A stretch of DNA of 46,635 bases from Deltaproteobacteria bacterium (GTDB lineage Bacteria > Myxococcota_A > UBA796 > SXON01). The DNA lies in assembly GCA_947486185.1 (NCBI GenBank), contig CANKTH010000029.1:1-46635 (forward strand), in the 5' to 3' direction. Under the pieces are notes generated by a model. It was not told the origin of the DNA. It saw nothing but the letters and a program-made list of their open reading frames with translations, and made no database searches. Both the position numbers and the translations under genes were made by a program. Shown here piece by piece: positions 15,902 to 25,135 of this stretch (the first letter of the stretch is position 1; the number at the start of each line of letters is the position of its first letter).

Positions 15902-17644
15902 TCAACCCGCGGCGCGCGCGGGATCCCCGAAACCCTCGGCGTGTAAAGCGGCATAGGCTCCGCCTGCTGCCAGCAGCTCGGCGTGGCTCCCCGACTCGAC
16001 GATCCGACCGCCATCCATCACCAGGATCCGGTCAGCCCGGGTGACGGTGGAGAGCCGGTGCGCCACCACCAGGCAGGTTCGACGTGTAAATACCCGGTCG
16101 AGCGCCTCCTGGAGGAGCTGTTCGGTGAGCGGATCGATCGACGCGGTGGCTTCGTCGAGGATCATCACCGCCGGATCCCGCGCCAGGGTGCGCGCCAGGG
16201 CGACGATCTGTGCCTCCCCCGCGGAGAGATCGCCCCCGCGCTCCCGAATCACGTGGTCGAGGCCCTTCTCCCGTCGCGCTGCGACGACGTGGAGGTTGGA
16301 GAGCTGTACCGCGGCCTGAAGCCGGGCCTCGTCAATCTCCGGGTCGCCGAGGGTCAGGTTGAAGCGTATGGTGTCGGCGAAGAGCTGGGCGTCCTGCTGC
16401 ACGAGCCCCACGGCGCGCCGAATGCCCGCCGGCGCGAGGCGGGAGATCTCCACCCCGTCCACCAAGATCGAGCCCTCATAGCCGTCGTGGACCCGCCCCA
16501 ACAGGCGTACCACCGTGCTTTTCCCAGAGCCGGTACGTCCGACGAGCGCCACCACCTCGCCGGGGTTGACCACCAGGGACACCCCGTCCAACACATACGG
16601 AGCGTCCGGGCGGTACCGGAAACGAACGTCCTTGAGCTCCAGCCGGCCGGAAACGTCGTCCAGGTGGGTGTCGCCGGCGCCGATGCGCTCGTCGACCGCG
16701 AGCAACCAGAAGATCTTCTCGAGCGCCGATGCGGCGCGCTGAAGGAAGGCGACCTTGGCAGAAAACTCCCGGAGCGGCCGGAAGAGCCTCTCGATGTAGT
16801 CGGTGAAGGCCACCACCACCCCGACCGTGAGCCCCGCCTCAGCCCCCGCCAGCGTCCACGCGCCCGCGCCCAGGATCAATCCGAGGCATACGCTCGCGAT
16901 GCCGTCGATGAACGCATAGAGGCTGGCGTCATACCAGTTGTTTTTGACATTGGCGTTCCGGTATCGCAGGTTCAGGAGTCGGAAGCGCTCCGCGGTACGC
17001 TCCTCCTGTCGGTAGACCTGCAGGATCTCGACGCCCGCGACGCGCTCGGCCATCAGCGCGTTCAGCGCCGCCAACGCGTCGCGAATCTCGTTGAACAGGG
17101 TCCGCATCCGTCGGCGGATGAAGTCGATGACCCCTACCAGGAGCGGGGCGGTGAGGAGCAGCACGAGCGTGAGCTGCGCATCGAGGAGGAACATCGCGCT
17201 CAACACCGCGATCATGTTCATGAGGTCGAGGACCAACATGACGCTGCCCATCGTCAGGGCTTCGGAGAGGGCGTCCACGTCGGAGGTTGCGCGCGACAGG
17301 ATCTGTCCAGTCGGCTGCCCCTCGTAAAAACGTTGAGACAAGGAGACGACCTGACGGCAGATCGCCATTCGGATGCGGTAGATGGTGCCTTCGGCGGCCC
17401 ACGCGAGCACCACCGCCAAGACGCCGTTGACCAGAAAGGCCCCGACCACCGCCGCGAGGTAGCTCCACGCCAGCGTCGCGAGCCCGTCGGCTACCCCCAC
17501 CACGATGTGTTCGTCGAGCGCCGCCTTGAGCAACACCGGCTGGACCACGCCGAGGCCCGTGACGATCGGCATGAGCAGGAGCACCACGACAAAACCCGCC
17601 AGGTCGGGGCGGAGAAAGGGCCATAAGAGCCGGAGGTACTTCAT
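15902..17644 (-). CDS. mdlB: ABC exporter subunit, MdlB-type (fused membrane and ATPase domains)
   Basis: 580 residues: six-helix membrane domain (about 1-320) and nucleotide-binding domain with Walker A GRTGSGKST (about 369-377), signature LSAGEAQ (about 473-479), and Walker B VMILDEATASID with catalytic Glu (about 498). It starts at ATG 17644, overlapping the MdlA-type gene stop by ATGA, so the two proteins are probably made in equal amounts as a heterodimer. Its signature differs from LSGGQ while its Walker B is normal, the complement of its partner. Substrate unknown; the family includes multidrug and lipid exporters. Confidence 0.88.
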   Translation of the reverse strand: MKYLRLLWPFLRPDLAGFVVVLLLMPIVTGLGVVQPVLLKAALDEHIVVGVADGLATLAWSYLAAVVGAFLVNGVLAVVLAWAAEGTIYRIRMAICRQVVSLSQRFYEGQPTGQILSRATSDVDALSEALTMGSVMLVLDLMNMIAVLSAMFLLDAQLTLVLLLTAPLLVGVIDFIRRRMRTLFNEIRDALAALNALMAERVAGVEILQVYRQEERTAERFRLLNLRYRNANVKNNWYDASLYAFIDGIASVCLGLILGAGAWTLAGAEAGLTVGVVVAFTDYIERLFRPLREFSAKVAFLQRAASALEKIFWLLAVDERIGAGDTHLDDVSGRLELKDVRFRYRPDAPYVLDGVSLVVNPGEVVALVGRTGSGKSTVVRLLGRVHDGYEGSILVDGVEISRLAPAGIRRAVGLVQQDAQLFADTIRFNLTLGDPEIDEARLQAAVQLSNLHVVAARREKGLDHVIRERGGDLSAGEAQIVALARTLARDPAVMILDEATASIDPLTEQLLQEALDRVFTRRTCLVVAHRLSTVTRADRILVMDGGRIVESGSHAELLAAGGAYAALHAEGFGDPARAAG

Positions 17645-19371
17645 GCTTCACCCTGTTGGGCGACCCAGGCGTCGTGATACAAACCCGGCAGATTGAGCAA
17701 TTCGGCGTGGCTGCCGGCGGCGGTGAGCCGGCCGCCTTCGAACACCCACACCACGTCACACTGCTGGAGCACCGACATCCGGTGACTCACCATGAACCGC
17801 GTAGAAGCGTAGCTATCCGAGGCCGTACGCAGCGTGTGTATCAGCTCCTGCTCGGTACGATGATCGACGGCCGACATCACGTCGTCGAGCATGACCAGCT
17901 CCGCTGGCCGTAAGAGACCGCGCGCGAGCGCGACACGTTGGCGTTGACCGCCCGAGAGTACGATGCCTCGTTCGCCGACCACCGTCTGGAGCCCGAGCGG
18001 CTGCGCCGCGAGATCGGGCCCCAACGCGGCAGCGGCCACTGCGCGCTCCACCTCGGCCTTGTCGGCGCCAAACCCTACATTCTCGGCGATGGTCTCGCCG
18101 AACAGGAAGGGGGTCTGCGGGACGAGCACGAAGCGCTGGCGCCAGGCGTCGAGGTCCAGGGTGCGGACATCGACCCCGTCGATCCAGACCGTGCCCGGCG
18201 GTGGATCTTCGAGGCGCGCGAGCACCCGTAACAGCGTACTTTTTCCGGATCCGGTACGGCCGAAAATGCCGATAGTCGCGCCGGCTGGCACCGTGACGTT
18301 CAGGTCGAGGAGCACGAGCTGGCCAGGGGTGTAGCCGAAGGACAAGCCGCGGAGCTCGATCGACGGCCCCCGGCCCGGTCGGGGGAGCGGCTGGGTGCCC
18401 GACTCCCGCTCCGGGCGCCGTTCCGGCGCATCCAGCACCGAATAGATACGTTCTAAAGATGCTTCTCCCCGCTGTATCACCGATACGACGAAGCCCAGGG
18501 CCATCAGCGGGCCGACCATCAGCCCCAGCATGCCCAGAAACGCGGCGAGCTGTCCGGGTGAGAGCGCGCCCGAGAGCGCGATCGGCCCACCCACCCAGAT
18601 CAACACGAACACCGACACCCCGGAGCCCAGCGTGAACAGGGGGAACAGGACCGCGCGCATCCGGGCAAGCTCGAGGTTGGTGGCGCGGACCTGCCCGGCA
18701 CGCTCCGCGAGTCGCTCGACGAACGGGCCCTCTACGCAGAAGGCCTGGACCGTCGCTACGCCTTGGATGGTGCCCAGGAAGTGGTCGGCGAAGGCACCGA
18801 GATTGGCCTGGGCCTGGCGTTGGAGGGTCATCATCCGGCCGAGGCCGAACTGTACGCCCAGAAAGCCCAGCGCGACGGGGATCAGCGCCGCGAACGTCAA
18901 CGTCGGCGACAGCCACCACATCTGCGTCACCCCGAGCCCGATCGCGCCGAGGACGTTGATCACCTGGAGGGTGGCAAAGCCGGCGACAACCCGTGCCTGG
19001 GTGACATCCACGGTGGCGCGTGACATCAGATCGCCCGTGGTATTTGAGCGGTAAAAGTCAGGTTGTAAAATAAGAAGCTTCTGGAACATCGCCTCGCGGA
19101 CGTTGAACTCGGCCTCTCGCCCAGGAGTGAAGAAGGCGACCCGGGACAAGCTCCTCACCACGATCACGAGGAGCCCGAGCGCGGCGATGTGCCAGGCCGC
19201 GCTCCCGACTCCGTCCGCGTTGCCCGCCCGCAACGCGTCGAGGCCATGCCCCAGCTCGATGGGGATACGCACCGAGAGGAGGTTGGTGAGCAGCACCGCG
19301 ACGGCGCCGGCCAGGTACCAGGGCCAGAGGGGGCCCAGGAAGTCCCGCGTGAATCGGAGGGTGTACTTCAA
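17641..19371 (-). CDS. mdlA: ABC exporter subunit, MdlA-type (degenerate ATPase site)
   Basis: 576 residues from TTG 19371, the only start that keeps the whole first helix; GAGG lies a few bases upstream. Six-helix membrane domain, then Walker A GRTGSGKST (about 371-379), canonical LSGGQRQR (about 472) and Walker B ELVMLDD (about 491-497), where Asp replaces the catalytic Glu. FFTPGREAEFNVREAMFQKLL is typical of MdlA. In heterodimeric exporters one of the two ATP sites is non-hydrolytic, and here it would combine this subunit's Walker B with the MdlB LSAGE signature. It is transcribed divergently from polA. Confidence 0.88.
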   Translation of the reverse strand: MKYTLRFTRDFLGPLWPWYLAGAVAVLLTNLLSVRIPIELGHGLDALRAGNADGVGSAAWHIAALGLLVIVVRSLSRVAFFTPGREAEFNVREAMFQKLLILQPDFYRSNTTGDLMSRATVDVTQARVVAGFATLQVINVLGAIGLGVTQMWWLSPTLTFAALIPVALGFLGVQFGLGRMMTLQRQAQANLGAFADHFLGTIQGVATVQAFCVEGPFVERLAERAGQVRATNLELARMRAVLFPLFTLGSGVSVFVLIWVGGPIALSGALSPGQLAAFLGMLGLMVGPLMALGFVVSVIQRGEASLERIYSVLDAPERRPERESGTQPLPRPGRGPSIELRGLSFGYTPGQLVLLDLNVTVPAGATIGIFGRTGSGKSTLLRVLARLEDPPPGTVWIDGVDVRTLDLDAWRQRFVLVPQTPFLFGETIAENVGFGADKAEVERAVAAAALGPDLAAQPLGLQTVVGERGIVLSGGQRQRVALARGLLRPAELVMLDDVMSAVDHRTEQELIHTLRTASDSYASTRFMVSHRMSVLQQCDVVWVFEGGRLTAAGSHAELLNLPGLYHDAWVAQQGEA

Positions 19372-19485
19372 GCGGGCCTCGAGGCGGCGGTGCAGAGGGA
19401 GCGGCCAGGGCTGCTAACCTGTGGCATCCCGTGCCGCCCCGAAGCCCAGGGCGTGCTCGCCGGCGGATTCGGATAGACGCGGCGT

Positions 19486-21990
19486 ATGCCCACACACGGT
19501 CGTTTGGTGCTCGTCGACGGCTCCTGGCTCGTCTTTCGTGCATTTTTTGCGCTCCCTGCTTCGCTGGTGACCTCGGGGGGCCTCCAGACCAACGCGGTGC
19601 TGGGCTTCGCCAACATGTTCCGGAAGCTCTTCTCTGGCCGCCATCCGAGCGCCGGGGCGGTGATCTTCGACGCGCCAGGACCGACGACGCGCCATGAGCA
19701 GCTTCCGAGCTACAAGGCCGATCGCGGGCCGATGCCCCCCGCGCTCGCGGCGCAGCTCCCTTATATTCGCCGACTCGTCGAGGCCCAGGGTTTCCCTGTC
19801 GTGACCGTTCCCGGCGTAGAAGGCGATGATCTGATTGGCACACTCTGTCAGCAGGCGGTTGACGCGGGCCACGAGGTGTGGATCGTCGCGGGGGACAAGG
19901 ACTTCGCCCAACTGATCGGCCCCTCCGTGCGGATGTTCGACCCGATGCGCGACGTCGTTTTCGACGCCGAGCTCGTCTACAAGAAGTGGGGTGTCAAGCC
20001 CGACCAGATCGTCGATCTCCTCGCGCTCATGGGTGACGCCGCCGACAACATCCCCGGCGTGGCAGGTATCGGGCAGAAGGGTGCTACCGACCTGCTCAAC
20101 GCACACGGATCCCTCGAGGGCATCTACCACCACCTCGACGCGCTCCCGGCTCGCCAGCGAACCGCGCTCACCACACATCGGGACAGCGCGTGGTTGTCTC
20201 GGGAGCTGGCGACCATCCAGTGCAAGCTCGCCTTGCCGGTGACGGTCGCCGAGCTCGGCGTGGGCGCCCCAGATCACCCGGCCTTGCAGGCCCTCTATCG
20301 TGAGCTCGAGTTCAGCTCGCTCCTGGAGGGGCCGGCGACGGTGTCCACCACCGAGATCCAGTCGGGGCCTTTTGTGCCGGGCCCGGGTCCGGTGGCGGTC
20401 GTGCCAGTCCTCGGGGAGCGGAGGGGCGGCCGACGGGAGTTGTTGGCGGTGCTGGCCTGTGAACGCCCCGGAGAGGTCTATCGGGTGCCGGCCGAGGCGC
20501 TCAGTTGGCTCGCCCGCGAGGATGTGGTGAAGGTGGCCCACGAGTCCAAGGAGCTGCGAAAGGCGCTCGCGGGCCAGGGGATACCGCTCCGCGCGTGTGA
20601 AGACACCATGCTGGCCTCCTTCCTGATTGAACCGACGCGCAACATTCCCCACCGCCTGGACCAGATCTGCCGCGATTACCTTCAGGAGCCCCTCGCCGCG
20701 GAGGCGCCGGCGGAGCAGCGAGTGGGCGTGATTCGGCGTTTGTGGCCCGTGTTGGAGGCGCGCCTGGGGGAGCTCTCCGTCCATTACGGTCAGATCGAGC
20801 TACCATTAGCGGCGGTCCTGGCGGAGATGGAGCTCGCCGGCGTTCAGGTGGACCGGGAAGCCCTCGCGGGCCTGGGCGCGGCCTTCGGCGTCCGGCGCGA
20901 TCGGCTCGAGGCTGAGGTCCACGCCCTCGCCGGACATAGCTTCAACCTGGGTAGTACGAATCAGCTGGGCGTGGTCCTGTTCGAGGAGCTGAAGCTCCCG
21001 GTGATCAAGAAGACCAAGACGGGCTGGTCGACCGACGCCGAGGTGCTGGAGGCCCTGGTCCACAAACATCCGATCGCGCAGCTCCTGCTTGACCATCGGA
21101 TGTTGAGCAAGCTGATCAACACCTACACCGAGGTGCTGCAGAAGGCGGTGGACGCGGAGTCAGGACGGATTCACGCCACCTTTCAGCAGACGGTAGGCGT
21201 GTCGGGTCGCCTGATCTCGACCGACCCTGATCTGCAGCGTACCCCTGTCCGAAGTCCGGAAGGCCAACAGATACGCCGCGCCTTCGTCGCCCCGCCCGGC
21301 TCGGTGCTGCTCTCGGCAGACTGGAGCCAGATCGAGCTCCGCGTGCTCGCCCATTTTTCGGAAGATTCACTGTTGATCGATGCGTTTAGGCGAGACGCGG
21401 ACGTTCACGCCGAGACCGCGGCCCGGCTGTTCGGGGTGCCCCTGGATCAGGTGAGCGGCGCCCAGCGCCGGATTGGGAAGACCATCAATTTCGCCACGAT
21501 CTACGGGCAGGGTGCCACGTCGCTCGCGCAGATCCTCGGGGTGCCACGAAAGGAAGCCCAAGGCCACATCGACACCTTTTTCGCGACCTACAGTGGGATT
21601 CGGCGTTGGACCGAACGCACGGTCGCGGAAGCGAGCGAGCGGGGCTATGTCACGACGCTGCTGGGGCGGCGGCGGTGGATCCCCGAGCTGTCCAGTCAGA
21701 GCCCGATGGACCGGCAGGCCGGCGCGCGGATCGCCGTGAACACACCGATCCAGGGCTCAGCCGCGGACCTGTGTAAGCTCGCGATGTTGAAGCTCCACCG
21801 GGAGCTCGTCGGCACGGGAGCGCGGCTCCTGCTCCAGATCCATGATGAGCTGGTGCTCGAGGTGCCGGCGGGCGAGGTGGAGTCCGTGCGCCCGCGGGTG
21901 GAGGCGGCGATGTCGGCGCCCGGGGTGCTGCTCCGGGTGCCGCTCCGGGTGCAGGTGGGCATCGGCGCGAGCTGGGGCGAGGCGCACTGA
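19486..21990 (+). CDS. polA: DNA polymerase I, proofreading domain degenerate
   Basis: 834 residues, shorter than E. coli PolA. The 5'-3' exonuclease domain (about 1-285) is intact, with VPGVEGDDLIGT and GDAADNIPGVAGIGQKGA. The middle domain (about 300-430) keeps the fold outline (KVAHESKELRKAL, CEDTMLASFLIEP) but the DxE motif and the later YxxxD motif are missing, so 3'-5' proofreading should be absent. The polymerase domain has motif A DWSQIELRV (612-620), motif B RRIGKTINFATIYG (661-674) and motif C QIHDELVLE (784-792). Motif B differs from the usual RRxAKxxNFGxxYG at two small residues (Ala to Gly664, Gly to Ala670). Role: primer removal and gap filling. Confidence 0.95.
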   Translation: MPTHGRLVLVDGSWLVFRAFFALPASLVTSGGLQTNAVLGFANMFRKLFSGRHPSAGAVIFDAPGPTTRHEQLPSYKADRGPMPPALAAQLPYIRRLVEAQGFPVVTVPGVEGDDLIGTLCQQAVDAGHEVWIVAGDKDFAQLIGPSVRMFDPMRDVVFDAELVYKKWGVKPDQIVDLLALMGDAADNIPGVAGIGQKGATDLLNAHGSLEGIYHHLDALPARQRTALTTHRDSAWLSRELATIQCKLALPVTVAELGVGAPDHPALQALYRELEFSSLLEGPATVSTTEIQSGPFVPGPGPVAVVPVLGERRGGRRELLAVLACERPGEVYRVPAEALSWLAREDVVKVAHESKELRKALAGQGIPLRACEDTMLASFLIEPTRNIPHRLDQICRDYLQEPLAAEAPAEQRVGVIRRLWPVLEARLGELSVHYGQIELPLAAVLAEMELAGVQVDREALAGLGAAFGVRRDRLEAEVHALAGHSFNLGSTNQLGVVLFEELKLPVIKKTKTGWSTDAEVLEALVHKHPIAQLLLDHRMLSKLINTYTEVLQKAVDAESGRIHATFQQTVGVSGRLISTDPDLQRTPVRSPEGQQIRRAFVAPPGSVLLSADWSQIELRVLAHFSEDSLLIDAFRRDADVHAETAARLFGVPLDQVSGAQRRIGKTINFATIYGQGATSLAQILGVPRKEAQGHIDTFFATYSGIRRWTERTVAEASERGYVTTLLGRRRWIPELSSQSPMDRQAGARIAVNTPIQGSAADLCKLAMLKLHRELVGTGARLLLQIHDELVLEVPAGEVESVRPRVEAAMSAPGVLLRVPLRVQVGIGASWGEAH

Positions 21991-22008
21991 GTCGCGTGAT
22001 ACCCAAGT

Positions 22009-22028
22009 CCCGCCGGTATTCTGGCGGG
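22009..22028. terminator. Hairpin downstream of polA
   Basis: CCCGCC and GGCGGG with an 8-base loop (GGTATTCT), 18 bases after the polA stop. There is no T run after it, so it is at best a weak or factor-assisted terminator. Confidence 0.35.
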
Positions 22029-22088
22029 GTGTCGTGCCCGGCCCCTCGCCGCCCTGCACGTCGGGAGGCAGCACGTTAGGCGGGCTTC

Positions 22089-22853
22089 ATGGTGCTCTTG
22101 TTGCTGGCATGTTCACGACCGGTCGAGGCCCCCGCGGATCTCGACGGGCTCTTCCATTGGTTCTTCACCAACTATGAGACGGCGAGCGACGAGGAGATGC
22201 TGGCTGCGGCGGCCAACATCAAGCCCTTCATCCTCGAGGAGGGTGAAGGCACGGTCACCGATCTCACTGCGGCCGAGCGGGCTACCTCGCCGGTAGAAGG
22301 GAACCTTGATCCTTCTCTTGCCACGGGCATCTATCTCCAGGGCCCGGTGGCGTGCCCATTCGACAAGATGGAGCAGGTCCACTACGACCTCGATCAGAAC
22401 GGCCTCTACGAAGAAGCTACGGGGGACCCCCCCTATATCGAGTACAAGCGCACCTACACGAGCGACCTCGGAGCCTACGAAGCGCGGGAGACGCCGTTCT
22501 TGAGTTGGCACACCGTGTATACGGTCAAGCCGGTGACCGAGGAGTATGAGGCGGAGGTGTCAGGCAGCATTCGCTACGTGCCCGCCGCCGACGGCGTGGG
22601 TCCGGTCGTGGTGGAGCGCGCGGTGGTCCCCACCCCCGCCCTGTTTGAGGAGGGCAGCAACGACTATTTCAACCAGGATTATCAGATCGATGTGATGTTA
22701 GGCGACGGCGGAGGCTCGGTCCATGGTTACGCCGTGTGGCGCGACCTTTCATCGCTCGGCCTGACCGACGAGGACCCCGCGGTGCAGAGCCTGATCCTCA
22801 ATGGGCTGACCGATTTCGATCGCGACACCGAGGAGGTGTGTAAGACCTACTGA
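22089..22853 (+). CDS. Hypothetical lipoprotein
   Basis: 254 residues with a short lipoprotein signal (MVLLLLAC, Cys8). The mature part begins with an acidic, helix-prone segment (about 20-60) and continues as a mixed domain with no motif I recognise. It is probably a periplasmic or outer-membrane-anchored protein. A purine-rich TAGGCGGG lies upstream of ATG 22089. The stop overlaps the tail of the convergent methyltransferase gene by seven bases. Nothing links it functionally to polA. Confidence 0.7.
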   Translation: MVLLLLACSRPVEAPADLDGLFHWFFTNYETASDEEMLAAAANIKPFILEEGEGTVTDLTAAERATSPVEGNLDPSLATGIYLQGPVACPFDKMEQVHYDLDQNGLYEEATGDPPYIEYKRTYTSDLGAYEARETPFLSWHTVYTVKPVTEEYEAEVSGSIRYVPAADGVGPVVVERAVVPTPALFEEGSNDYFNQDYQIDVMLGDGGGSVHGYAVWRDLSSLGLTDEDPAVQSLILNGLTDFDRDTEEVCKTY

Positions 22854-23596
22854 CGCGCTTTCTCGCCCACGATGATGCCGAACAGCATGTGATCGACGAT
22901 CTGGTCGCCCACGCTCGCCGCGTGCAGGTCGACGAAGCCCGAGGAGGCGTGCCGATAGATCTGCCGAATCTCCTCGCGCGCTGACTCATCGATTGCGCCC
23001 GTATTGGACCATTCATCGACGTTCTCGACGGAGACGTAGTCGTGTACCTCGATGTTCACGGCACCCGCAGCCTCGAGCAGCGCCACCAGATCCTCACGCA
23101 CGTAGAAGTTGCGCCGAGCTGCGTTACGCAGTCGGAGGATCTCGAAGTACTCTGCCCGGTCTTCGTCGCCGTAGGCACACAAGTTGACCAGGGCCACCCT
23201 CCCGCCGGGCTTGAGCACGCGGAGCATCTCGCGCACCGCCGCTTCATCGTCCATGAACTGGATACCCTGCCGGCAGACGATTCGATCAAAGCTGCTTCCT
23301 TCGAAGGGCAGCGCCTCGGCGGGCGCCGCCACCAGCTCGTCGATGAAGGCGCCGGCCTGGCTGAACATCCCGTCGGTGATGTCCACACCGACGATCTGCG
23401 CGACGCGGCCGCGGAAGTGTTTGGATACGAGCCCGGTCCCGCAGGCCACGTCCAGGAGCCGGTGTTGCGGCTCTGGCGCCAGCAGTTCGACAATTCGGGC
23501 GCCCAGCACCGGATCGTCGGCCCACGAGCTCGACCGGTTGTAGCGCGCCGCGCGCGCGCGGAAGTGTTCGACGACGGCGGGATCAGTACGGTACAC
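22847..23596 (-). CDS. Class I SAM-dependent methyltransferase
   Basis: 249 residues from GTG 23596, chosen because AGGAGG lies five bases upstream; an in-frame GTG at 23647 has no such site. The methyltransferase 11-type fold is clear: LLDVACGTGLVSKHF (motif I), IVGVDIT, APAEALPFEGSSFDRIVCRQGIQFM and LRVLKPGGRVALVN. This is the arrangement of small-molecule methyltransferases such as UbiE relatives; the acceptor cannot be told. It is divergent from the branched-chain transporter operon. Confidence 0.88.
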   Translation of the reverse strand: MYRTDPAVVEHFRARAARYNRSSSWADDPVLGARIVELLAPEPQHRLLDVACGTGLVSKHFRGRVAQIVGVDITDGMFSQAGAFIDELVAAPAEALPFEGSSFDRIVCRQGIQFMDDEAAVREMLRVLKPGGRVALVNLCAYGDEDRAEYFEILRLRNAARRNFYVREDLVALLEAAGAVNIEVHDYVSVENVDEWSNTGAIDESAREEIRQIYRHASSGFVDLHAASVGDQIVDHMLFGIIVGEKARQ

Positions 23597-23666
23597 CCGG
23601 GCCTCCTGGGGCCGGCCCTCTACCCCGAGAACTGGGGGACCTGCCACCCTTTCTGGCGCTCCGGCG

Positions 23667-23694
23667 TTGACACGCGCTGGAGTCTACGTACAAT
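23667..23694 (+). promoter_or_regulatory. Sigma70-type promoter of the liv-type transporter operon
   Basis: TTGACA (23667-23672), a 16-base spacer and TACAAT (23689-23694) form a near-consensus promoter. Transcription would start near 23701, leaving a leader of about 18 bases that contains GGAG before the TTG start at 23719. It is the best promoter seen in the window. Confidence 0.7.
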
Positions 23695-23718
23695 CAGCCG
23701 TCTTTCTCGGAGCTGTCT

Positions 23719-25113
23719 TTGCGCCTGCCTGCTGTTCTCCTCCTCGGGGCTTCGTTGTTTTTCGCCGCTTGTACTGGCGGTTCTGGGGGCGGCGCTGAGG
23801 CGCCCAAGGAGGTGGTCATCGGCCAGTATGGCTCCTTGACCGGGAGCTCTGCCACTTTCGGCATCTCCACCAAGAACGGCATCGAGCTCGCGACCGATGA
23901 GATCAACGCGAAGGGCGGCATTTCGGGGATGCCGCTACGCATGGTCGTAGAGGACGACCAGGGCAAACCCGAGGAGGCGGCCACCGCCGTCAACAAGCTG
24001 ATCTCGCGGGATCGCCCGGTGGCTTTGCTCGGTGAGGTGAGCTCCTCGCGTTCGCTGGCCGCGGCGCCGATCGCCCAGAAGAACGGGGTGCCGATGATCT
24101 CGCCGTCGTCGACCTCGGTGAAGGTCACACAGCAGGGCGACTACATCTTCCGCGTATGTTTCATCGACCCTTTCCAGGGTACAGTCGCCGCGAAGTTCGC
24201 CTATAATTCCAAGGGCATCCGCAAGATTGCGATCCTCAAGGACGTCAAGAACGACTACTCGGTCGGGCTCGCCCAGTTCTTCAATGAGACCTTCGTCAAG
24301 CTCGGCGGCACGGTCACGGGCGACGAGGCCTACTCCGAGGGGGACAACGATTTCAAGGCGCAGCTCACCAAGCTGATCGCGGGCCAGCCTGAAGCGCTGT
24401 TTGTTCCTGGATATTACACCGAGGTCGGCCTGATCGCGAAGCAGGCTCGTCAGCTTGGTTTCACGGGACCGCTCATCGGTGGAGACGGTTGGGACTCGGA
24501 TGAGCTTGTCAAGATTGGTGAGGACGCGATCATCGGCAGCTACTTCACCAACCATTACTCGGTGGACGATCCGACGCCCGCTGTCCAGAACTTCATCCGG
24601 AATTATGAGGCGAAGTACCAGAGCAAGCCCGACGGGCTCGCCGCCCTTGGTTATGACGCCGCCGTCATCCTTTACGCCGCGCTCAACGACGTCGCCAAGG
24701 ACCCCGCGATGGCTGCGGCGCTCGGGGATCGTTCGAGTGATCCAGCCAAGGAGGAGGCCAAGAAGGCCGCGCGTTCGCGGCTCCGGCAGGCGCTCGCTCA
24801 GACCAAGAATTTTCCGGGTGTCACCGGTGTGATCACCATCGACGCCGACCGGAACGCCAACAAGGCGGCGGTGGTCGTCGAGGTGACCAAGGCCGGTCCG
24901 AAGTTCGTGGAGAGCGTCCCCGCCGATGGGGGGCCCGCGGGCTCGCCGAATGATGGCGCTCCACCGCCGACGAACCAGGCGCCCGTCGCGGGTGAGGCCG
25001 CGGGTGCGGTGCCTGCTCCGGGCGGCGTAGCGCCGGGTGGGCCGCCCCCAGGGCCCCCGCCGGGTGGACCGCCCCCGGGCGCGCCGGGCGTAGCGCCGCC
25101 TCCCGCCAAGTGA
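23719..25113 (+). CDS. Branched-chain amino-acid-type ABC transporter, substrate-binding lipoprotein
   Basis: 464 residues from TTG 23719 with a lipoprotein signal (LGASLFFAAC). Type I periplasmic-binding fold of the LivJ/LivK kind: VVIGQYGSLTGSSATFG, GIELATDEINAKGG, LLGEVSSSRSLAAAPIAQKNGVPMISP and the later ALGYDAAVILYAAL. It captures a substrate, perhaps a branched-chain amino acid, amide or urea, and delivers it to the permease encoded next. The last about 68 residues (397-464) are an unusual Pro/Gly/Ala-rich tail beyond the fold. It is the first gene of the transporter operon. Confidence 0.9.
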   Translation: MRLPAVLLLGASLFFAACTGGSGGGAEAPKEVVIGQYGSLTGSSATFGISTKNGIELATDEINAKGGISGMPLRMVVEDDQGKPEEAATAVNKLISRDRPVALLGEVSSSRSLAAAPIAQKNGVPMISPSSTSVKVTQQGDYIFRVCFIDPFQGTVAAKFAYNSKGIRKIAILKDVKNDYSVGLAQFFNETFVKLGGTVTGDEAYSEGDNDFKAQLTKLIAGQPEALFVPGYYTEVGLIAKQARQLGFTGPLIGGDGWDSDELVKIGEDAIIGSYFTNHYSVDDPTPAVQNFIRNYEAKYQSKPDGLAALGYDAAVILYAALNDVAKDPAMAAALGDRSSDPAKEEAKKAARSRLRQALAQTKNFPGVTGVITIDADRNANKAAVVVEVTKAGPKFVESVPADGGPAGSPNDGAPPPTNQAPVAGEAAGAVPAPGGVAPGGPPPGPPPGGPPPGAPGVAPPPAK

Positions 25114-25135
25114 AAGGGCGTCGGGGGGTCCCAGC

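Noticed and set aside
15983..17626. A 547-codon plus-strand frame over the MdlB-type gene
   Set aside because: Reads as Arg/Glu/His-rich sequence with no motif, while the opposite strand encodes all ABC transporter motifs.
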